Positions 19,087 to 32,697 of a DNA stretch of 64,000 nt are shown piece after piece. The position numbers were made by a program, and so were the translations under genes. The notes below the pieces were generated by a model. The model saw only the letters and a list, made by a program, of their open reading frames with translations. It was not told where the DNA came from and did not search any database. The stretch is taken from positions 248,001 to 312,000 of the forward strand of contig NZ_VZZJ01000001.1 in the NCBI RefSeq assembly GCF_008806345.1, given 5' to 3'. Position 1 is the stretch's first letter. The number at the start of each line of letters is the position of its first letter. The DNA comes from Methylobacterium planeticum. GTDB taxonomy: Bacteria > Pseudomonadota > Alphaproteobacteria > Rhizobiales > Beijerinckiaceae.

Positions 19087-19737
19087 TCACGGCCGGCCCT
19101 GGGCCAGGACGGCACCCGTGTAGGTCTCCGCAACCTCGCAGAACGGCACGCCCTCGGCGGTCGAGAGCACGGCCTCGACCGCGAATAGCGCCTCCGTGAG
19201 CGCGGGCGGGTACCCTGCCTTCGGCTCCCAGATCGTCCGCACGCCGAGGTTGCGCCGCGTCGGACCGAGAAGCCGCACGACGCGGCCGAAGGGCGTCTCC
19301 GTCGTGTCGAGCGTCGCGTTCATCCCAGGCGTCAGGCGGGAGGGGACGTACCAGTTGTCGGCTTCCGAGAGGACGTAGGCGCCGCAGGTGAGACGGACCC
19401 GCCGGTACCGCACCGCCTCATCCGGACCGAGCCCGAGCCGCTGGCGCTGGATGGCGGTCAAAGGCTTATCGGCCGCCGAGACGCGTCGCGCCACGAGGCG
19501 CGGGTCCTCGGAGAGGCCGCGCTCGGCACACCACGCTTCGAGAACCGCGGTGGCGCTCGGGCCGGCAAGGAGGCGCGTACGCAGGGTCTCGATCACGCTC
19601 GCCGTCTCGGGTTCCACCCACGCTCCTGGACTCGCGACGGCGGGGGCTTCGGCGCGCACAGGCAAGACCGGCAGAAGCATCGCTGTCACAGCTCGAACGA
19701 GGGAAGCCCATCGCATGGGAGTGCCTGCGCGGTCCAT
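19087..19737 (-). CDS. Exported protein, possibly chorismate-lyase-like (UbiC fold)
   Basis: 216 residues with an N-terminal hydrophobic segment (VRAVTAMLLPVLPVRA) that looks like a signal peptide; an alternative ATG at 19716 gives a cleaner one. The core (DEAVRYRRVRLTCG, LSEADNWYVPSRLTP, TTETPFGRVV) resembles the UbiC/UTRA-type fold, with the conserved TPLGR-like TPFGR segment. Chorismate lyase is cytoplasmic, so a signal peptide is odd, and I do not claim that activity. It is divergent from the ialB-like gene across 280 bp, in which I see no clear site. Confidence 0.5.
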   Translation of the reverse strand: MDRAGTPMRWASLVRAVTAMLLPVLPVRAEAPAVASPGAWVEPETASVIETLRTRLLAGPSATAVLEAWCAERGLSEDPRLVARRVSAADKPLTAIQRQRLGLGPDEAVRYRRVRLTCGAYVLSEADNWYVPSRLTPGMNATLDTTETPFGRVVRLLGPTRRNLGVRTIWEPKAGYPPALTEALFAVEAVLSTAEGVPFCEVAETYTGAVLAQGRP

Positions 19738-20017
19738 GACGCACCGCGATATAAGGTGCTCACGGGAACGTCCATCGGTTTGGCACCGATCCGAGGCTTG
19801 GCAGCGCCAGCAGACCTGTCATGCCTTCGCCGCATTCGGCGGGGAAGCAACCGGCCCCGCGGTGAGAACCGCGCCGCGCCGGGCCGGCATCGCGTGCTGG
19901 TCGTTCTCGATCGCCGGACCTGCCGTATCCGGCGTCGTTCGCCGCCTGCTTCGATCCGTCCTCCGCAGGGTCAGCGTCTCATCCGTCCTATCGGTCTCGT
20001 CCAAGGGGTCAGTGTCG

Positions 20018-20737
20018 ATGTTCTCCGCTCCAACCCGCGCCCGCGCGCTGCTCCTCGTCCTGGCCGCAGGGGCCCTCGCGAACGGCCCCGCTCGCGCGCA
20101 GCCGAACGGCACCCCGGCCGCGCAGACCCCGGCTGCCGCGCCGCAGACGGGACCGATCACGATCAGCGTCAAGGCGGACCCGAAGCAGCCGGCCTGGGTC
20201 AAGGTCTGCAACAAGGAGACGGAGAGCGGCGGCGAGCTCTGCAACGTCACCCGCGACTTCGTCACGGAAAGCGGGCAGCCCCTGCTCGCGATCGCGGTCT
20301 TCGCAACGAAGGATCCGAAGGCGAAGCGGGACGTCTACGCCCTGCGCTTCCTGATGCCGCTCGGTATGCAGGTGCAGCCGGGCGTCCGCTTCAACATCGA
20401 CAGCCAGCAGGGGAACACGGGCAAATTCTCGACCTGCAACACGGTCGGCTGCTTCGCGGATGCGACCGGCTTCAGCGGCGACATCGTCGAGGCGATTAAG
20501 AAGGGCACGACGCTGCGCATCCAGGCCCAGAACCAGACGCAGCGCGAAGTCACCTTCCTGGTTCCGCTCGCGGGGTTCGGCAAGAGCTTCGACGGGCCGG
20601 CGCTCGACCCGAAGGTGCTGGCGGACCAGTCCAAGAAACTGGACACCGAGATCGATCAGCGCGACGAGGATCTGCGCAAGAAGTCCGAGGCTGAGGGCGC
20701 CCCCGCCGGGGCCGGCGAGGCCGCCACGAAGCCCTGA
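20018..20737 (+). CDS. Invasion-associated locus B (IalB) family protein
   Basis: 239 residues with a signal peptide (ARALLLVLAAGALANGPARAQ), a short Pro/Ala linker and the IalB domain (AWVKVCNKETESGGELCNVTRDF, QPGVRFNIDSQQGNTGKFSTCNTVGCFAD). It ends in a charged low-complexity tail. The family is named after a Bartonella factor but is widespread in free-living alphaproteobacteria, where it is a periplasmic protein of unknown role. The ATG at 20018 has AAGGGG about 10 nt upstream; a GTG at 20012 is possible. Confidence 0.82.
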   Translation: MFSAPTRARALLLVLAAGALANGPARAQPNGTPAAQTPAAAPQTGPITISVKADPKQPAWVKVCNKETESGGELCNVTRDFVTESGQPLLAIAVFATKDPKAKRDVYALRFLMPLGMQVQPGVRFNIDSQQGNTGKFSTCNTVGCFADATGFSGDIVEAIKKGTTLRIQAQNQTQREVTFLVPLAGFGKSFDGPALDPKVLADQSKKLDTEIDQRDEDLRKKSEAEGAPAGAGEAATKP

Positions 20738-20874
20738 ACCGGCGCCAGGCGGTCCGGGGTCCCTCGCGGCCTCGGGCGCGCCTCGGAACGCCCAGGCCGC
20801 ACGGCCTCGGCACGCGGAGGCCCGCACGGGATTCCGCGGGGCCTGTCAGTCGATGTGGGATTGAAGGAGTGGGA

Positions 20875-20950
20875 TGGTGGAGCCTAACGGGATCGAACCG
20901 ATGACCTCTTCCATGCCATGGAAGCGCTCTCCCAGCTGAGCTAAGGCCCC
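20875..20950 (-). tRNA. tRNA-Ala (anticodon GGC)
   Basis: 76-nt cloverleaf on the minus strand. The 5' arm GGGGCC and 3' arm GGCTCC pair allowing wobble, the D-arm is TAGCTCAGCTGGGAGAGC, and the anticodon stem CTTCC/GGAAG has loop ATGGCAT, giving anticodon GGC. The T-arm GGTTCGATCCC and an encoded CCA follow. Reads GCC codons, which are heavily used here. Confidence 0.95.
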
Positions 20951-21028
20951 ACTCTATCCACCGCGGTTGCTGGTCACGTCCGCGGAGTTCGTCTCGCCAG
21001 CGGGCTGATGTCCGTCGGCGAGGCCGGT

Positions 21029-21057
21029 TCTATAGGCGGGCCTCAGCCCGGACTCAA
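21029..21057 (-). promoter_or_regulatory. Sigma-70 promoter for tRNA-Ala
   Basis: On the minus strand, TTGAGT (-35) is separated by exactly 17 bp from TATAGA (-10). Transcription would start near 21022, about 70 nt before the mature tRNA 5' end. Confidence 0.65.
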
Positions 21058-21169
21058 CCCCTTTTTTCGTCGGCTCGGAGAGTTTTTCCGGTTCACTCCG
21101 GGCGGGGCACGCCACCCCGTCCCATGGCCAGCGCGAAGGCCGCCGGACCGCCGGTGCCGTGCCGGAGCC

Positions 21170-21556
21170 TCAGGTTTCCTCGTCGTTCTCGATGTCGCCG
21201 TCGATGAGATCGGAGACGTCGTCGTCGCCTGAATCCTCCTCTTCGAGGAAGGTGTCGTCGTCGCCGTCGGTCGTCTCGGCCTCGGCGTCCGTGTCGTCGT
21301 CCGTGGTGGCCTCGGCGTCGTCCTCGGCCGCCTCGACCTCATCGAGGGAGACGAGCTCCGGGCCGGTCTTGTCCTCCGTCTCGTCCTCCTCGTCCGCGGC
21401 ACGCGCCGCGAGTGCCGGGGCGGCGACACGGCTCGTCGCGGTGGCCTGGTAGACGGTGCCGCATTTCGGGCAGGTCGCCGGGTCGCGATCGAGATCGTAG
21501 AATTTCGCGCCGCAGCTCATGCATTGACGCTTCAAGCCGAGTTCCGGTCTGGCCAC
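21170..21556 (-). CDS. TIGR02300 (FYDLN acid) family protein
   Basis: 128 residues. The N-terminus carries a four-cysteine zinc-ribbon (CMSCGAKFYDLDRDPATCPKCG) with the FYDL signature, followed by a very acidic Asp/Glu-rich tail that fills the last ~75 residues. The family is alphaproteobacterial and of unknown function; the ribbon plus acidic tail suggests contact with nucleic-acid-binding proteins, which is inference. It is divergent from aroA across about 265 bp. Confidence 0.88.
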   Translation of the reverse strand: MARPELGLKRQCMSCGAKFYDLDRDPATCPKCGTVYQATATSRVAAPALAARAADEEDETEDKTGPELVSLDEVEAAEDDAEATTDDDTDAEAETTDGDDDTFLEEEDSGDDDVSDLIDGDIENDEET

Positions 21557-21572
21557 GGGCGAAAACCTCTAA

Positions 21573-23171
<1,599 letters not shown>

Positions 23172-23179
23172 GCGCGCTG

Positions 23180-23806
23180 ATGGTGATCGCGATCGATGGC
23201 CCCGCGGCTTCGGGCAAGGGGACGCTGGCGAAGCGCCTCGCGGCGCATTACGGCCTTCCGCACCTCGATACCGGGCTCCTCTACCGCGCCGTGGCCCTGA
23301 CCCTGCTCGACGCGGGCTTCCCGCTCGACGACGAGCGGGCCGCGGCCCGCGCGGCGGAGGCCTTGATCGCCGACCGGCTCGCCGACCCGCGCCTGCGCGA
23401 GCGGGCCATGGGCGAGGCGGCCTCCCGCATCTCGGCGGTGCCGGCCGTGCGCGCGGCACTTCTCGCCTGGCAGCAACGCTTCGCCGGCAATGCGGTCGGG
23501 GCCGTCCTCGACGGGCGTGACATCGGCACCGTCGTCTGCCCGGACGCGCGGGTGAAGCTCTTCATCACGGCAGCCCCGGAGGAGCGGGCACGGCGGCGCC
23601 ATCGCGAGCTCGCGGACCGCGGCGAGACCGCGACGTTCGACGTCATCCTGGCCGACATCAAGGCCCGGGACGCCAGGGACGCGTCCCGGGCGACGGCACC
23701 GCTCAAGGCTGCGGCGGATGCGGTGGTTCTCGACACCACGGAGCTCGACGCGGACGAGGCCTTCGAGGCGGCCCGTGCCGTCGTGGAGCGCGCCATTCTG
23801 CACTGA
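23180..23806 (+). CDS. cmk: Cytidylate kinase
   Basis: 208 residues. Phosphorylates CMP/dCMP. The P-loop IDGPAASGKGTLAKRLA is at the N-terminus, with HLDTGLLYRAVAL, the DGRDIGTVVCPDA segment and the RRRHRELADRG lid. The ATG at 23180 is 8 bp after aroA; a TTG at 23168 overlapping the aroA stop is possible. In many proteobacteria aroA-cmk is followed by rpsA, but here a convergent hrpB follows. Confidence 0.93.
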   Translation: MVIAIDGPAASGKGTLAKRLAAHYGLPHLDTGLLYRAVALTLLDAGFPLDDERAAARAAEALIADRLADPRLRERAMGEAASRISAVPAVRAALLAWQQRFAGNAVGAVLDGRDIGTVVCPDARVKLFITAAPEERARRRHRELADRGETATFDVILADIKARDARDASRATAPLKAAADAVVLDTTELDADEAFEAARAVVERAILH

Positions 23807-23848
23807 GCCCCGATCGGGAACTGGCCTCTGCCGCCATGGCAGGTCGTC

Positions 23849-26359
23849 TCAGGTCCCCCGCGGCTTCGCCCGGCGCGTCGGCGCCTCCGCGAGGGGGTCC
23901 TCGGGCCAGGGATGACGCGGATAGCGCCCGCGCATCTCGGCCCGAACGGCGTTCCAGGAGCCGCGCCAGAATCCCGGCAGATCGCGGGTGATCTGGATCG
24001 GGCGCGAGGCCGGCGAGAGCAGGTGAAGCACGAGGGGAACGCGCCCACCGCCGATGACGGGGTGCCGGTCGAGACCGAAGAGTTCCTGAACGCGCACGGC
24101 CAGGACCGGCTCACCCTCGCTGCCGTAATCGACCGGGATGCGCGAGCCGGTCGGCACCTCGACATGCGTCGGTGCCTCGGCCTCGAGTCGGCTCCGCAGC
24201 GACCAGGGCAGCAAGGCTTGGAGCCCCTGGGCGAGGTCGTTCGCCGTCACGGCCGCGAGGCTCGTTCGCCCGACGATCGCGGGGGCGAGCCACGCGGAGA
24301 TGCCGGCGGTCAGGGCCTCGTCCGACAGGTCCGGCCAGTCCGCCTCCTCGGCCGCGCGCAGGAAGCGGATGCGGGCGCGCCACTGGCTCAGGGACGACGT
24401 CCAGGGCAGGGCGTCGAGGCCGATCTCGGCGATGCCGCCGGCCAGGATCTCGGCACTCGCGTCGTCGGCCGGGACGGGCAGGGTGCGTTCCCCGAGGCTG
24501 ACCGCGCCGAGCCGGCGCACGGCGCGCGCCCGCAGCGCCCGCGCATCGCGATCGAAGGCGACGCTCGTCCCCGACACGATCCGGTCCCCGAACAGGGTCT
24601 CGATCGCCTCGACGCTGATGGCGGCGGCGGAGAGAATGCGGGCATTGCCGGCCGCGCCCGCGATATCGGCCACGACGAGGAAGGGCGCGCGCGAGAGCGC
24701 GGACGCCGGATCCAGGCGTCCGGCCCGGCCATTCGCCATCACGAACTCGCCGTCGCGGCCCCGCGCCCGCGCCACCCGGTCCGGATAGGCAAGGGCCAGG
24801 AGCGCGCCGATGTCCATCGCCTCGGCGGCCACGACCTCAATCCCCGCTTGGCGTGCCCAGCCGAGCGCCAGGCGGCGCATGTCGGTCGCGCGCGTGCCGC
24901 GGTCGCGCCCGAAGCGCTCGACCCGGTCGGCGACATCGACGCCATCACCTCCGAGGCCGCGCTCGACGAGGACCGCCGCGAGCTCGGCCGCAGCGGGCGC
25001 CTGTCCGGTCTCGGCAGCGCTCACCACCATGCGGGCGAGGCGCGGTGGCAGGGGCAGCGCCCTGAGGCGCCGGCCGGTCGGCGTCAGACGGCCGTCGGCA
25101 TCGATGGCGGAGAGGTCGCGCAGCATGGCCCGCGCCTCCGTCAGGGCAGGGATCGGCGGCGGGTCGAGGAAGCGGAGGCTGGCCGGATCGGTGACGCCCC
25201 AGGCCGCGCTGTCGAGGACGAGCCCGGCGAGGTCGGCCGCGAGGATCTCGGGTCGCGTGAAGGGATCGAGGGAGTTCGTGGCGGCTTCCGACCACAGCCG
25301 CCAGCAGATGCCGGGCTCGGTCCGGCCCGCGCGCCCGCGGCGCTGATCGACCGACGCCCGGGACGCCCGCGCCGTGACGAGGCGCGTCAGCCCGATGCCG
25401 GGTTCGTAGACCGGCACGCGCGAGAGCCCGGAATCGACCACGATCCGCACGCCCTCGATCGTCAGCGAGGTCTCGGCGATGCTCGTCGCGAGCACGACCT
25501 TGCGCCGGCCCGCCGCGGCCGGGGAGACCGCGCGGTCCTGCTCGGCCTGGGTCAGGGCGCCGTACAGGGGAGCGACCTCCGTGGCGTCATCCACGCGCCC
25601 GGCCAGCATCTCGGCCACGCGGCGGATCTCGCCCTGTCCCGGCAGGAAGGCCAGGACGGAGCCTGGATCCGCCCGCAGGGCCCGCAGGATCGCGTCCGTC
25701 ATGGCCTCCTCGATCCGGCGGTTCGGATCACGCACCACATGGCGCGTCTCGACCGGGAAGGCGCGTCCCTCCGATGCGATGACGGGCGCGTCGCCGAGGA
25801 GGCGGGCGACGCGGGCACCGTCGAGGGTCGCCGACATCACGAGGAGGCGCAGGTCCTCGCGCAGCGCTCCCTGCGCGTCCAGCGCGAGAGCGAGCCCCAG
25901 ATCGGCGTCGAGGGAGCGCTCGTGAAACTCGTCGAACAGGACCGCGCCGACCCCCGACAATTCGGGATCGTCGAGGATCATGCGGGTGAACACCCCCTCG
26001 GTGACGACCTCGATCCGGGTCCGGCCCGAGACCTTCGAGCCGAGGCGGACGCGCAGTCCGACCGTCTCGCCGACACGCTCGCGGAGGATCTGCGCCATGC
26101 GCTCGGCAGCTCCCCGGGCGGCGAGCCGGCGCGGTTCGAGCACGAGGATCTTGCGGTTCTCGAGCCAGCCCGCATCGAGGAGCGCGAGCGGCACCCGGGT
26201 GGTCTTGCCGGCGCCCGGCGGCGCAACCAGCACCGCGGATGACCCGCGAGCGAGGGCCTGCTCCAGCGACGGCAGCACCGCGTCGATGGGCAATCCGGAC
26301 GGTGCGTGACGGCCAGCCTCAGGCACGGGCGGCCCCCGACCGGTCCCGATCACAGGCAT
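23849..26359 (-). CDS. hrpB: ATP-dependent helicase HrpB
   Basis: 836-residue DEAH-type helicase. Motif I is APPGAGKTTRVP (~44-55), motif II DEFHERS, motif III SAT (LLVMSATLDG), and motif VI is in QRRGRAGRTEPG. The HA2 region and HrpB-specific C-terminal domain follow and end in basic residues. HrpB is widespread in proteobacteria, and its RNA substrate is poorly defined. Convergent with cmk, leaving 42 bp. The ATG at 26359 precedes AT-rich intergenic DNA that must hold its promoter. Confidence 0.93.
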   Translation of the reverse strand: MPVIGTGRGPPVPEAGRHAPSGLPIDAVLPSLEQALARGSSAVLVAPPGAGKTTRVPLALLDAGWLENRKILVLEPRRLAARGAAERMAQILRERVGETVGLRVRLGSKVSGRTRIEVVTEGVFTRMILDDPELSGVGAVLFDEFHERSLDADLGLALALDAQGALREDLRLLVMSATLDGARVARLLGDAPVIASEGRAFPVETRHVVRDPNRRIEEAMTDAILRALRADPGSVLAFLPGQGEIRRVAEMLAGRVDDATEVAPLYGALTQAEQDRAVSPAAAGRRKVVLATSIAETSLTIEGVRIVVDSGLSRVPVYEPGIGLTRLVTARASRASVDQRRGRAGRTEPGICWRLWSEAATNSLDPFTRPEILAADLAGLVLDSAAWGVTDPASLRFLDPPPIPALTEARAMLRDLSAIDADGRLTPTGRRLRALPLPPRLARMVVSAAETGQAPAAAELAAVLVERGLGGDGVDVADRVERFGRDRGTRATDMRRLALGWARQAGIEVVAAEAMDIGALLALAYPDRVARARGRDGEFVMANGRAGRLDPASALSRAPFLVVADIAGAAGNARILSAAAISVEAIETLFGDRIVSGTSVAFDRDARALRARAVRRLGAVSLGERTLPVPADDASAEILAGGIAEIGLDALPWTSSLSQWRARIRFLRAAEEADWPDLSDEALTAGISAWLAPAIVGRTSLAAVTANDLAQGLQALLPWSLRSRLEAEAPTHVEVPTGSRIPVDYGSEGEPVLAVRVQELFGLDRHPVIGGGRVPLVLHLLSPASRPIQITRDLPGFWRGSWNAVRAEMRGRYPRHPWPEDPLAEAPTRRAKPRGT

Positions 26360-26547
26360 GCAACTTTAAATCGAATTTGCATGATCTCATTCTGTCGATC
26401 ACAAGAATTTGATCGAGTACGTTCATCGAACCAAAAAAATCCCAAGTCCTGTTCGCCGGGAAAGGCACAGAAATTCAGTCTATCCTGCGGAACATAAAGG
26501 CTTTCGGCGGCTTGTCGGGTCGGCGCGCCGAGGGCGTGCCCGAACGG

Positions 26548-26844
26548 ATGGACCGAATGACGAAGTTAGCTCTCACTCTCGCGGCCGGCGTGATGCTCGG
26601 AGGCTTCGGCCTCACTGCCGCCTCGGCTGCGCCCGCCATGCCCTCCGTCGCGCTCGTCGCCGCCGATGCTGCGCCCATCCAGGTGGCTTACCGCAAGCAC
26701 CACCGGTCGATCCACCATCACCGGTCCTGGCGCCGTCACCACATGCGCAACCGGATGCGCCACGGGGATCCGAACGCCCGCAACCCCGCCATGCCCGGTT
26801 ACGCGCAGCAGAAGGGCAACACCTCGGGCGGGCCGCGCTACTGA
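26548..26844 (+). CDS. Small secreted His/Arg-rich protein
   Basis: 98 residues. A signal peptide (LALTLAAGVMLGGFGLTAASA, likely cut after ASA) is followed by a short Ala/Val stretch and a strongly basic, histidine-rich segment (YRKHHRSIHHHRSWRRHH, then MRNRMRH) and a polar tail. I recognise no named domain. Histidine clusters suggest metal or polyanion binding, which is inference. An ATG at 26557 is the alternative start. It is divergent from hrpB, sharing an AT-rich 188-bp gap. Confidence 0.7.
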   Translation: MDRMTKLALTLAAGVMLGGFGLTAASAAPAMPSVALVAADAAPIQVAYRKHHRSIHHHRSWRRHHMRNRMRHGDPNARNPAMPGYAQQKGNTSGGPRY

Positions 26845-26973
26845 GCACGAGCCCCGACGGCTTCCCCATGAAGCGGGCTCGGCGATCGTCCGAGACGACC
26901 TGACAGCGCGATCCTCGACGGGTCCCCACGCCCGGACGGGCGAGGGGACCTTTTCATGCCGGCATCCCGGGTC

Positions 26974-29268
<2,295 letters not shown>

Positions 29269-29300
29269 GGCGTGCTCCTCTCCCGCTCGCCGCCTATCGA

Positions 29301-29310
29301 TTGTGCACAA
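29301..29310. promoter_or_regulatory. Palindrome TTGTGCACAA upstream of maeB
   Basis: Perfect 10-bp palindrome 32 bp upstream of the maeB ATG, in the expected promoter or early leader. No regulator can be named. Confidence 0.4.
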
Positions 29311-29332
29311 AACACTCAAGGCCGTGGCCACC

Positions 29333-29351
29333 ACCGGACCGGCGGTCCGGT
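29333..29351. promoter_or_regulatory. Inverted repeat ACCGGACC-GGC-GGTCCGGT between maeB and mutS
   Basis: Perfect 8-bp arms with a 3-bp spacer, 64 bp upstream of maeB and about 100 bp upstream of mutS. Consistent with a dimeric operator or a small hairpin; function unknown. Confidence 0.4.
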
Positions 29352-29452
29352 TACAAGGCGTCAGCTCCGTCCGACCATGCGGGTGAAGCTTCTCCCCAAG
29401 CGAGTCCGGGCGCCAGCCTGATTCGGCGCGGCGGCTCTGCTATGAAGCCGGG

Positions 29453-32206
29453 ATGGCCCATGCCCCTGCTCGTTCCGTCGCGAAAGCCAATCCGAAGCCG
29501 GCCGCCGACAGCGTGAGTTCGCCCGCGCTCGACCGGTCCGGCGCGACGCCGATGATGGCGCAGTACATCGAGATCAAGGCCGCCAATCCGGATTGCCTCC
29601 TGTTCTACCGGATGGGCGACTTCTACGAGCTGTTCTTCGGCGACGCGGAGATCGCCTCTCGGGCGCTCGGCATCGTCCTGACGAAGCGCGGCAAGCACGC
29701 GGGCGCCGACATCGCCATGTGCGGCGTCCCGGTGGAGCGCTCCGACGACTACCTCAACCGTCTGATCGCTCTCGGGCATCGGGTCGCCGTCTGCGAGCAG
29801 ACCGAGGATCCGGCCGAGGCCAAGCGGCGCGGCCCGAAATCGGTGGTGCGCCGCGAGGTTGTGCGCCTCGTCACCCCCGGCACCATCACGGAGGATCGCC
29901 TGCTCGAGCCGGGCCGGGCGAACCTGCTGCTGGCCATCGGCCGGCGCAAGCTGTCGGAGGAGGCTTTCGCCTACGGGCTCGCCGCCGTCGACATCTCGAC
30001 GGGCCGCTTCTCCTTGAGCGAGGTGCCGGGGGTGGAACTCGGCGGCGCGATCGCCCGGCACGATCCGCGCGAGATCGTCCTCTCCGAGGCGATCCACGCG
30101 GATCCGGCGCTGGCCCGCGTCTGGCAGGACGTCACCGCCCCGGTGACGCCCCTGGCGCAGGCCGAACTGGAGCCGCACGCGGCCGAGCGACGCATCAAGG
30201 AGCAGTTCGGCGTCGCGACCCTCGAAGGCTTCGGAAGCTTCACCCGCGCGGAAGTCGCCGCCGCCGGCGCGGTCCTCCTCTATATCGAGCGCACGCAGAT
30301 CGGCGCGCGTCCGCCGCTGAATCCGCCGACCCGCGAGGCGAACGGCGCGACGCTCGCGATCGATGCGGCGACGCGGGCCAACCTCGAACTCACCCGCACC
30401 CTCTCCGGGGGGCGCACCGGAAGCCTCCTCGACACGATCGACCGGACGGTCTCGGCGAGCGGCGCCCGCCTGCTGGCCGAGCACCTGTCCGGACCGCTGA
30501 TGGACCTGACGGCCATCGGACACCGCCAGGATGCGGTCACGTGGCTGGCCGACGACCATGGGCTTCGGCGGGCCCTGCGCGACGCGCTGGCGCGGGCCCC
30601 GGATCTGGCGCGGGCGCTGTCCCGGATCGGGCTCGGCCGGTCCGGCCCGCGCGACCTCGCGGCGATCCGCGATGGGCTCGATGCCGCGGCGGCGATCTCG
30701 GACCTGCTCGCTGGCGCCGAGGCTCTGCCGGCCAATCTGGAGATCCTCGGCGAGCATCTGCGCGCGGCCGACCCCGCCCTCGTCGAGAGCCTGCGGGCGG
30801 CGCTCGCCGACGACCTTCCGTTGAGCCGTCGCGACGGCGGGTTCGTGCGTGCGGGCCATCATCCCGGGATCGACGAGGCGCGCCTCCTCGGCCAGGATTC
30901 GCGCAAGGTCATCGCGGCCCTTCAGGCCCGCTACGCGGAGGAGACCGGCTGCCGGACGCTGCGCATCAAGCACAACAACCTGCTCGGCTATTATATCGAG
31001 GTGCCGCAGGCCGTCGGCGAGGCCTGCCTCAAGGGGATCATGCGCGAGACCTTCGTACATCGCCAGACCATGGTCGACGCGATGCGCTTCACGAGCGTCG
31101 AGCTCGGCGAGCTGGAGACGAAGATCTCCGGCGCCTCGGACCGGGCCCTCGCCCTCGAGACAGCGGTTTTCGATGATCTCGCCGCCCAGGTCCTGGCACA
31201 GACGGAGACCGTGGCGTCCGTGGCCGAGGCGCTCGCCGGGCTCGACGTCGCGGGCAGCCATGCCGAGCTCGCGGTGGAGCAGAACTGGACGCGCCCCCGG
31301 GTCGACGACGGCCTCGCCTTTCAGGTGGAAGGCGGGCGCCATCCGGTCGTCGAGGCGGCGCTGCGGCGCTCTGGCGAGCCGTTCATCGCCAACGAGTGCG
31401 ATCTGTCCGGCGAGGGTCGCGGCCGGATCCGGTTGATCACCGGTCCGAACATGGGCGGCAAGTCGACCTTCCTGCGCCAGAACGCGCTGATCGCGGTGCT
31501 CGCGCAGATGGGGGCCTTCGTGCCCGCGGCGAAGGCGCATCTCGGGCTCGTCGACCGCCTGTTCTCACGCGTCGGCGCGGCGGACGACCTCGCGCGCGGA
31601 CAATCGACCTTCATGGTCGAGATGGTCGAGACCGCCGCCATCCTCAATCAAGCGTCGCGACGCTCCCTGGTGATCCTCGACGAGATCGGGCGCGGCACCG
31701 CGACCTTCGACGGTCTCTCGATCGCCTGGGCCTGCCTCGAGCAGCTGCACGAGGTGAATGCCTGCCGGGCGCTGTTCGCGACCCATTTCCACGAGCTGAC
31801 GGCGCTCAGCCAGCGCCTCGCGCGCCTCGACAACGCGACCCTCAAGGTGGCCGAGCACCGCGGGCAGGTGGTGTTCCTGCACGAGGTCGTGCCCGGCGTC
31901 GCCGAACGGTCCTACGGCTTGCAGGTCGCGCGCTTGGCGGGCCTGCCCGCGAGCGTGATCGGGCGGGCCGGCGCGATCCTGAAGGGCCTGGAGAAGGCGG
32001 AGCGGGACCGCCCCTCGCGGCCGCGGATCGACGATCTGCCGCTGTTTGCCAGCCTCGCGCCGCCTCCGCCCCCCCCGGAACCCGCGCCCGCGCCGGATGA
32101 CGGCCTCGGGCGCCTGCTCGACGCGATCGACCCGGACGCCATGACGCCGCGCGAGGCGCTGGAGGCGCTTTATCGTCTGAAGCGCGCGCGGGCCGCGCAG
32201 GGCTGA
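29453..32206 (+). CDS. mutS: DNA mismatch repair protein MutS
   Basis: 917 residues. The mismatch-recognition motif with the Phe-x-Glu wedge is near the N-terminus ([13 protein letters not shown]), then connector, lever and clamp regions. The ABC-type ATPase has Walker [30 protein letters not shown] and [10 protein letters not shown] Pro-rich linker ([13 protein letters not shown]) precedes a short C-terminal helix for tetramerisation/MutL contact. The ATG at 29453 follows a 184-bp gap. It ends 3 bp before the convergent stop of the response-regulator gene. Confidence 0.97.
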   Translation: MAHAPARSVAKANPKPAADSVSSPALDRSGATPMMAQYIEIKAANPDCLLFYRMGDFYELFFGDAEIASRALGIVLTKRGKHAGADIAMCGVPVERSDDYLNRLIALGHRVAVCEQTEDPAEAKRRGPKSVVRREVVRLVTPGTITEDRLLEPGRANLLLAIGRRKLSEEAFAYGLAAVDISTGRFSLSEVPGVELGGAIARHDPREIVLSEAIHADPALARVWQDVTAPVTPLAQAELEPHAAERRIKEQFGVATLEGFGSFTRAEVAAAGAVLLYIERTQIGARPPLNPPTREANGATLAIDAATRANLELTRTLSGGRTGSLLDTIDRTVSASGARLLAEHLSGPLMDLTAIGHRQDAVTWLADDHGLRRALRDALARAPDLARALSRIGLGRSGPRDLAAIRDGLDAAAAISDLLAGAEALPANLEILGEHLRAADPALVESLRAALADDLPLSRRDGGFVRAGHHPGIDEARLLGQDSRKVIAALQARYAEETGCRTLRIKHNNLLGYYIEVPQAVGEACLKGIMRETFVHRQTMVDAMRFTSVELGELETKISGASDRALALETAVFDDLAAQVLAQTETVASVAEALAGLDVAGSHAELAVEQNWTRPRVDDGLAFQVEGGRHPVVEAALRRSGEPFIANECDLSGEGRGRIRLITGPNMGGKSTFLRQNALIAVLAQMGAFVPAAKAHLGLVDRLFSRVGAADDLARGQSTFMVEMVETAAILNQASRRSLVILDEIGRGTATFDGLSIAWACLEQLHEVNACRALFATHFHELTALSQRLARLDNATLKVAEHRGQVVFLHEVVPGVAERSYGLQVARLAGLPASVIGRAGAILKGLEKAERDRPSRPRIDDLPLFASLAPPPPPPEPAPAPDDGLGRLLDAIDPDAMTPREALEALYRLKRARAAQG

Positions 32207-32209
32207 GGG

Positions 32210-32638
32210 TCAGTTCAGGGGCGCGAGCTGGAAACCGTCCGGCGTATCGGTGGCCGGCGCGCGGCCGGCGCGGCGCTCGGCGACGTAGGTGAGCGCGCTC
32301 GCCACGACGCGTTCCGAGTAGGGCTTGGCGATCACCCCGAGGGCGCCGGCGAAATCCTCCGGGATGCGCTTGCTGTTCGCCGTCATGAACAGGACGGTCG
32401 TGCGCGGATCCGCGCTGAGCACCCGCGCCACCTCGACGCCGGTCGGACCGTCGACGAGGTGGATATCCACCAGCGCAACGTCGGGTGCCGTCGAGGCTCC
32501 GAGCGCGATCGCTTCCGAGGAGCTGGCCGCGACCCCGACCATGACGTGACCGAGATCCTCGAGGAGGTACGTGAGCTCGAGCGCGATCAGGACCTCGTCC
32601 TCGACCACGAGGATGCGCAAAGCGGGCTCGGCCGTCAT
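32210..32638 (-). CDS. Single-domain response regulator, LovR-like
   Basis: 142 residues containing only a receiver domain: acidic pocket VVEDE at ~11-15, phosphoacceptor Asp in VALVDIHL, FMTANS, and the lysine in VIAKPYS. There is no output domain. It lies 59 bp downstream of the LOV kinase on the same strand, as LovR lies beside LovK in Caulobacter, where it acts as partner or phosphate sink. The LovR assignment is by context and size. Convergent with mutS. Confidence 0.8.
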   Translation of the reverse strand: MTAEPALRILVVEDEVLIALELTYLLEDLGHVMVGVAASSSEAIALGASTAPDVALVDIHLVDGPTGVEVARVLSADPRTTVLFMTANSKRIPEDFAGALGVIAKPYSERVVASALTYVAERRAGRAPATDTPDGFQLAPLN

Positions 32639-32697
32639 GGCACCTCCCCGACATGGTTGGCCCGGTCCCTCACGTCAGGCGAGCTTGAACGAACATG

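Noticed and set aside
23912..26242. Plus-strand open frame of ~776 codons opposite hrpB
   Set aside because: Arg/Gly/Asp-biased shadow of a complete helicase gene with all its motifs on the other strand.
26490..26516. Possible general-stress sigma (EcfG) promoter GGAAC upstream of the His-rich gene
   Set aside because: The -10 GTT expected 16-17 bp after GGAAC is not present.
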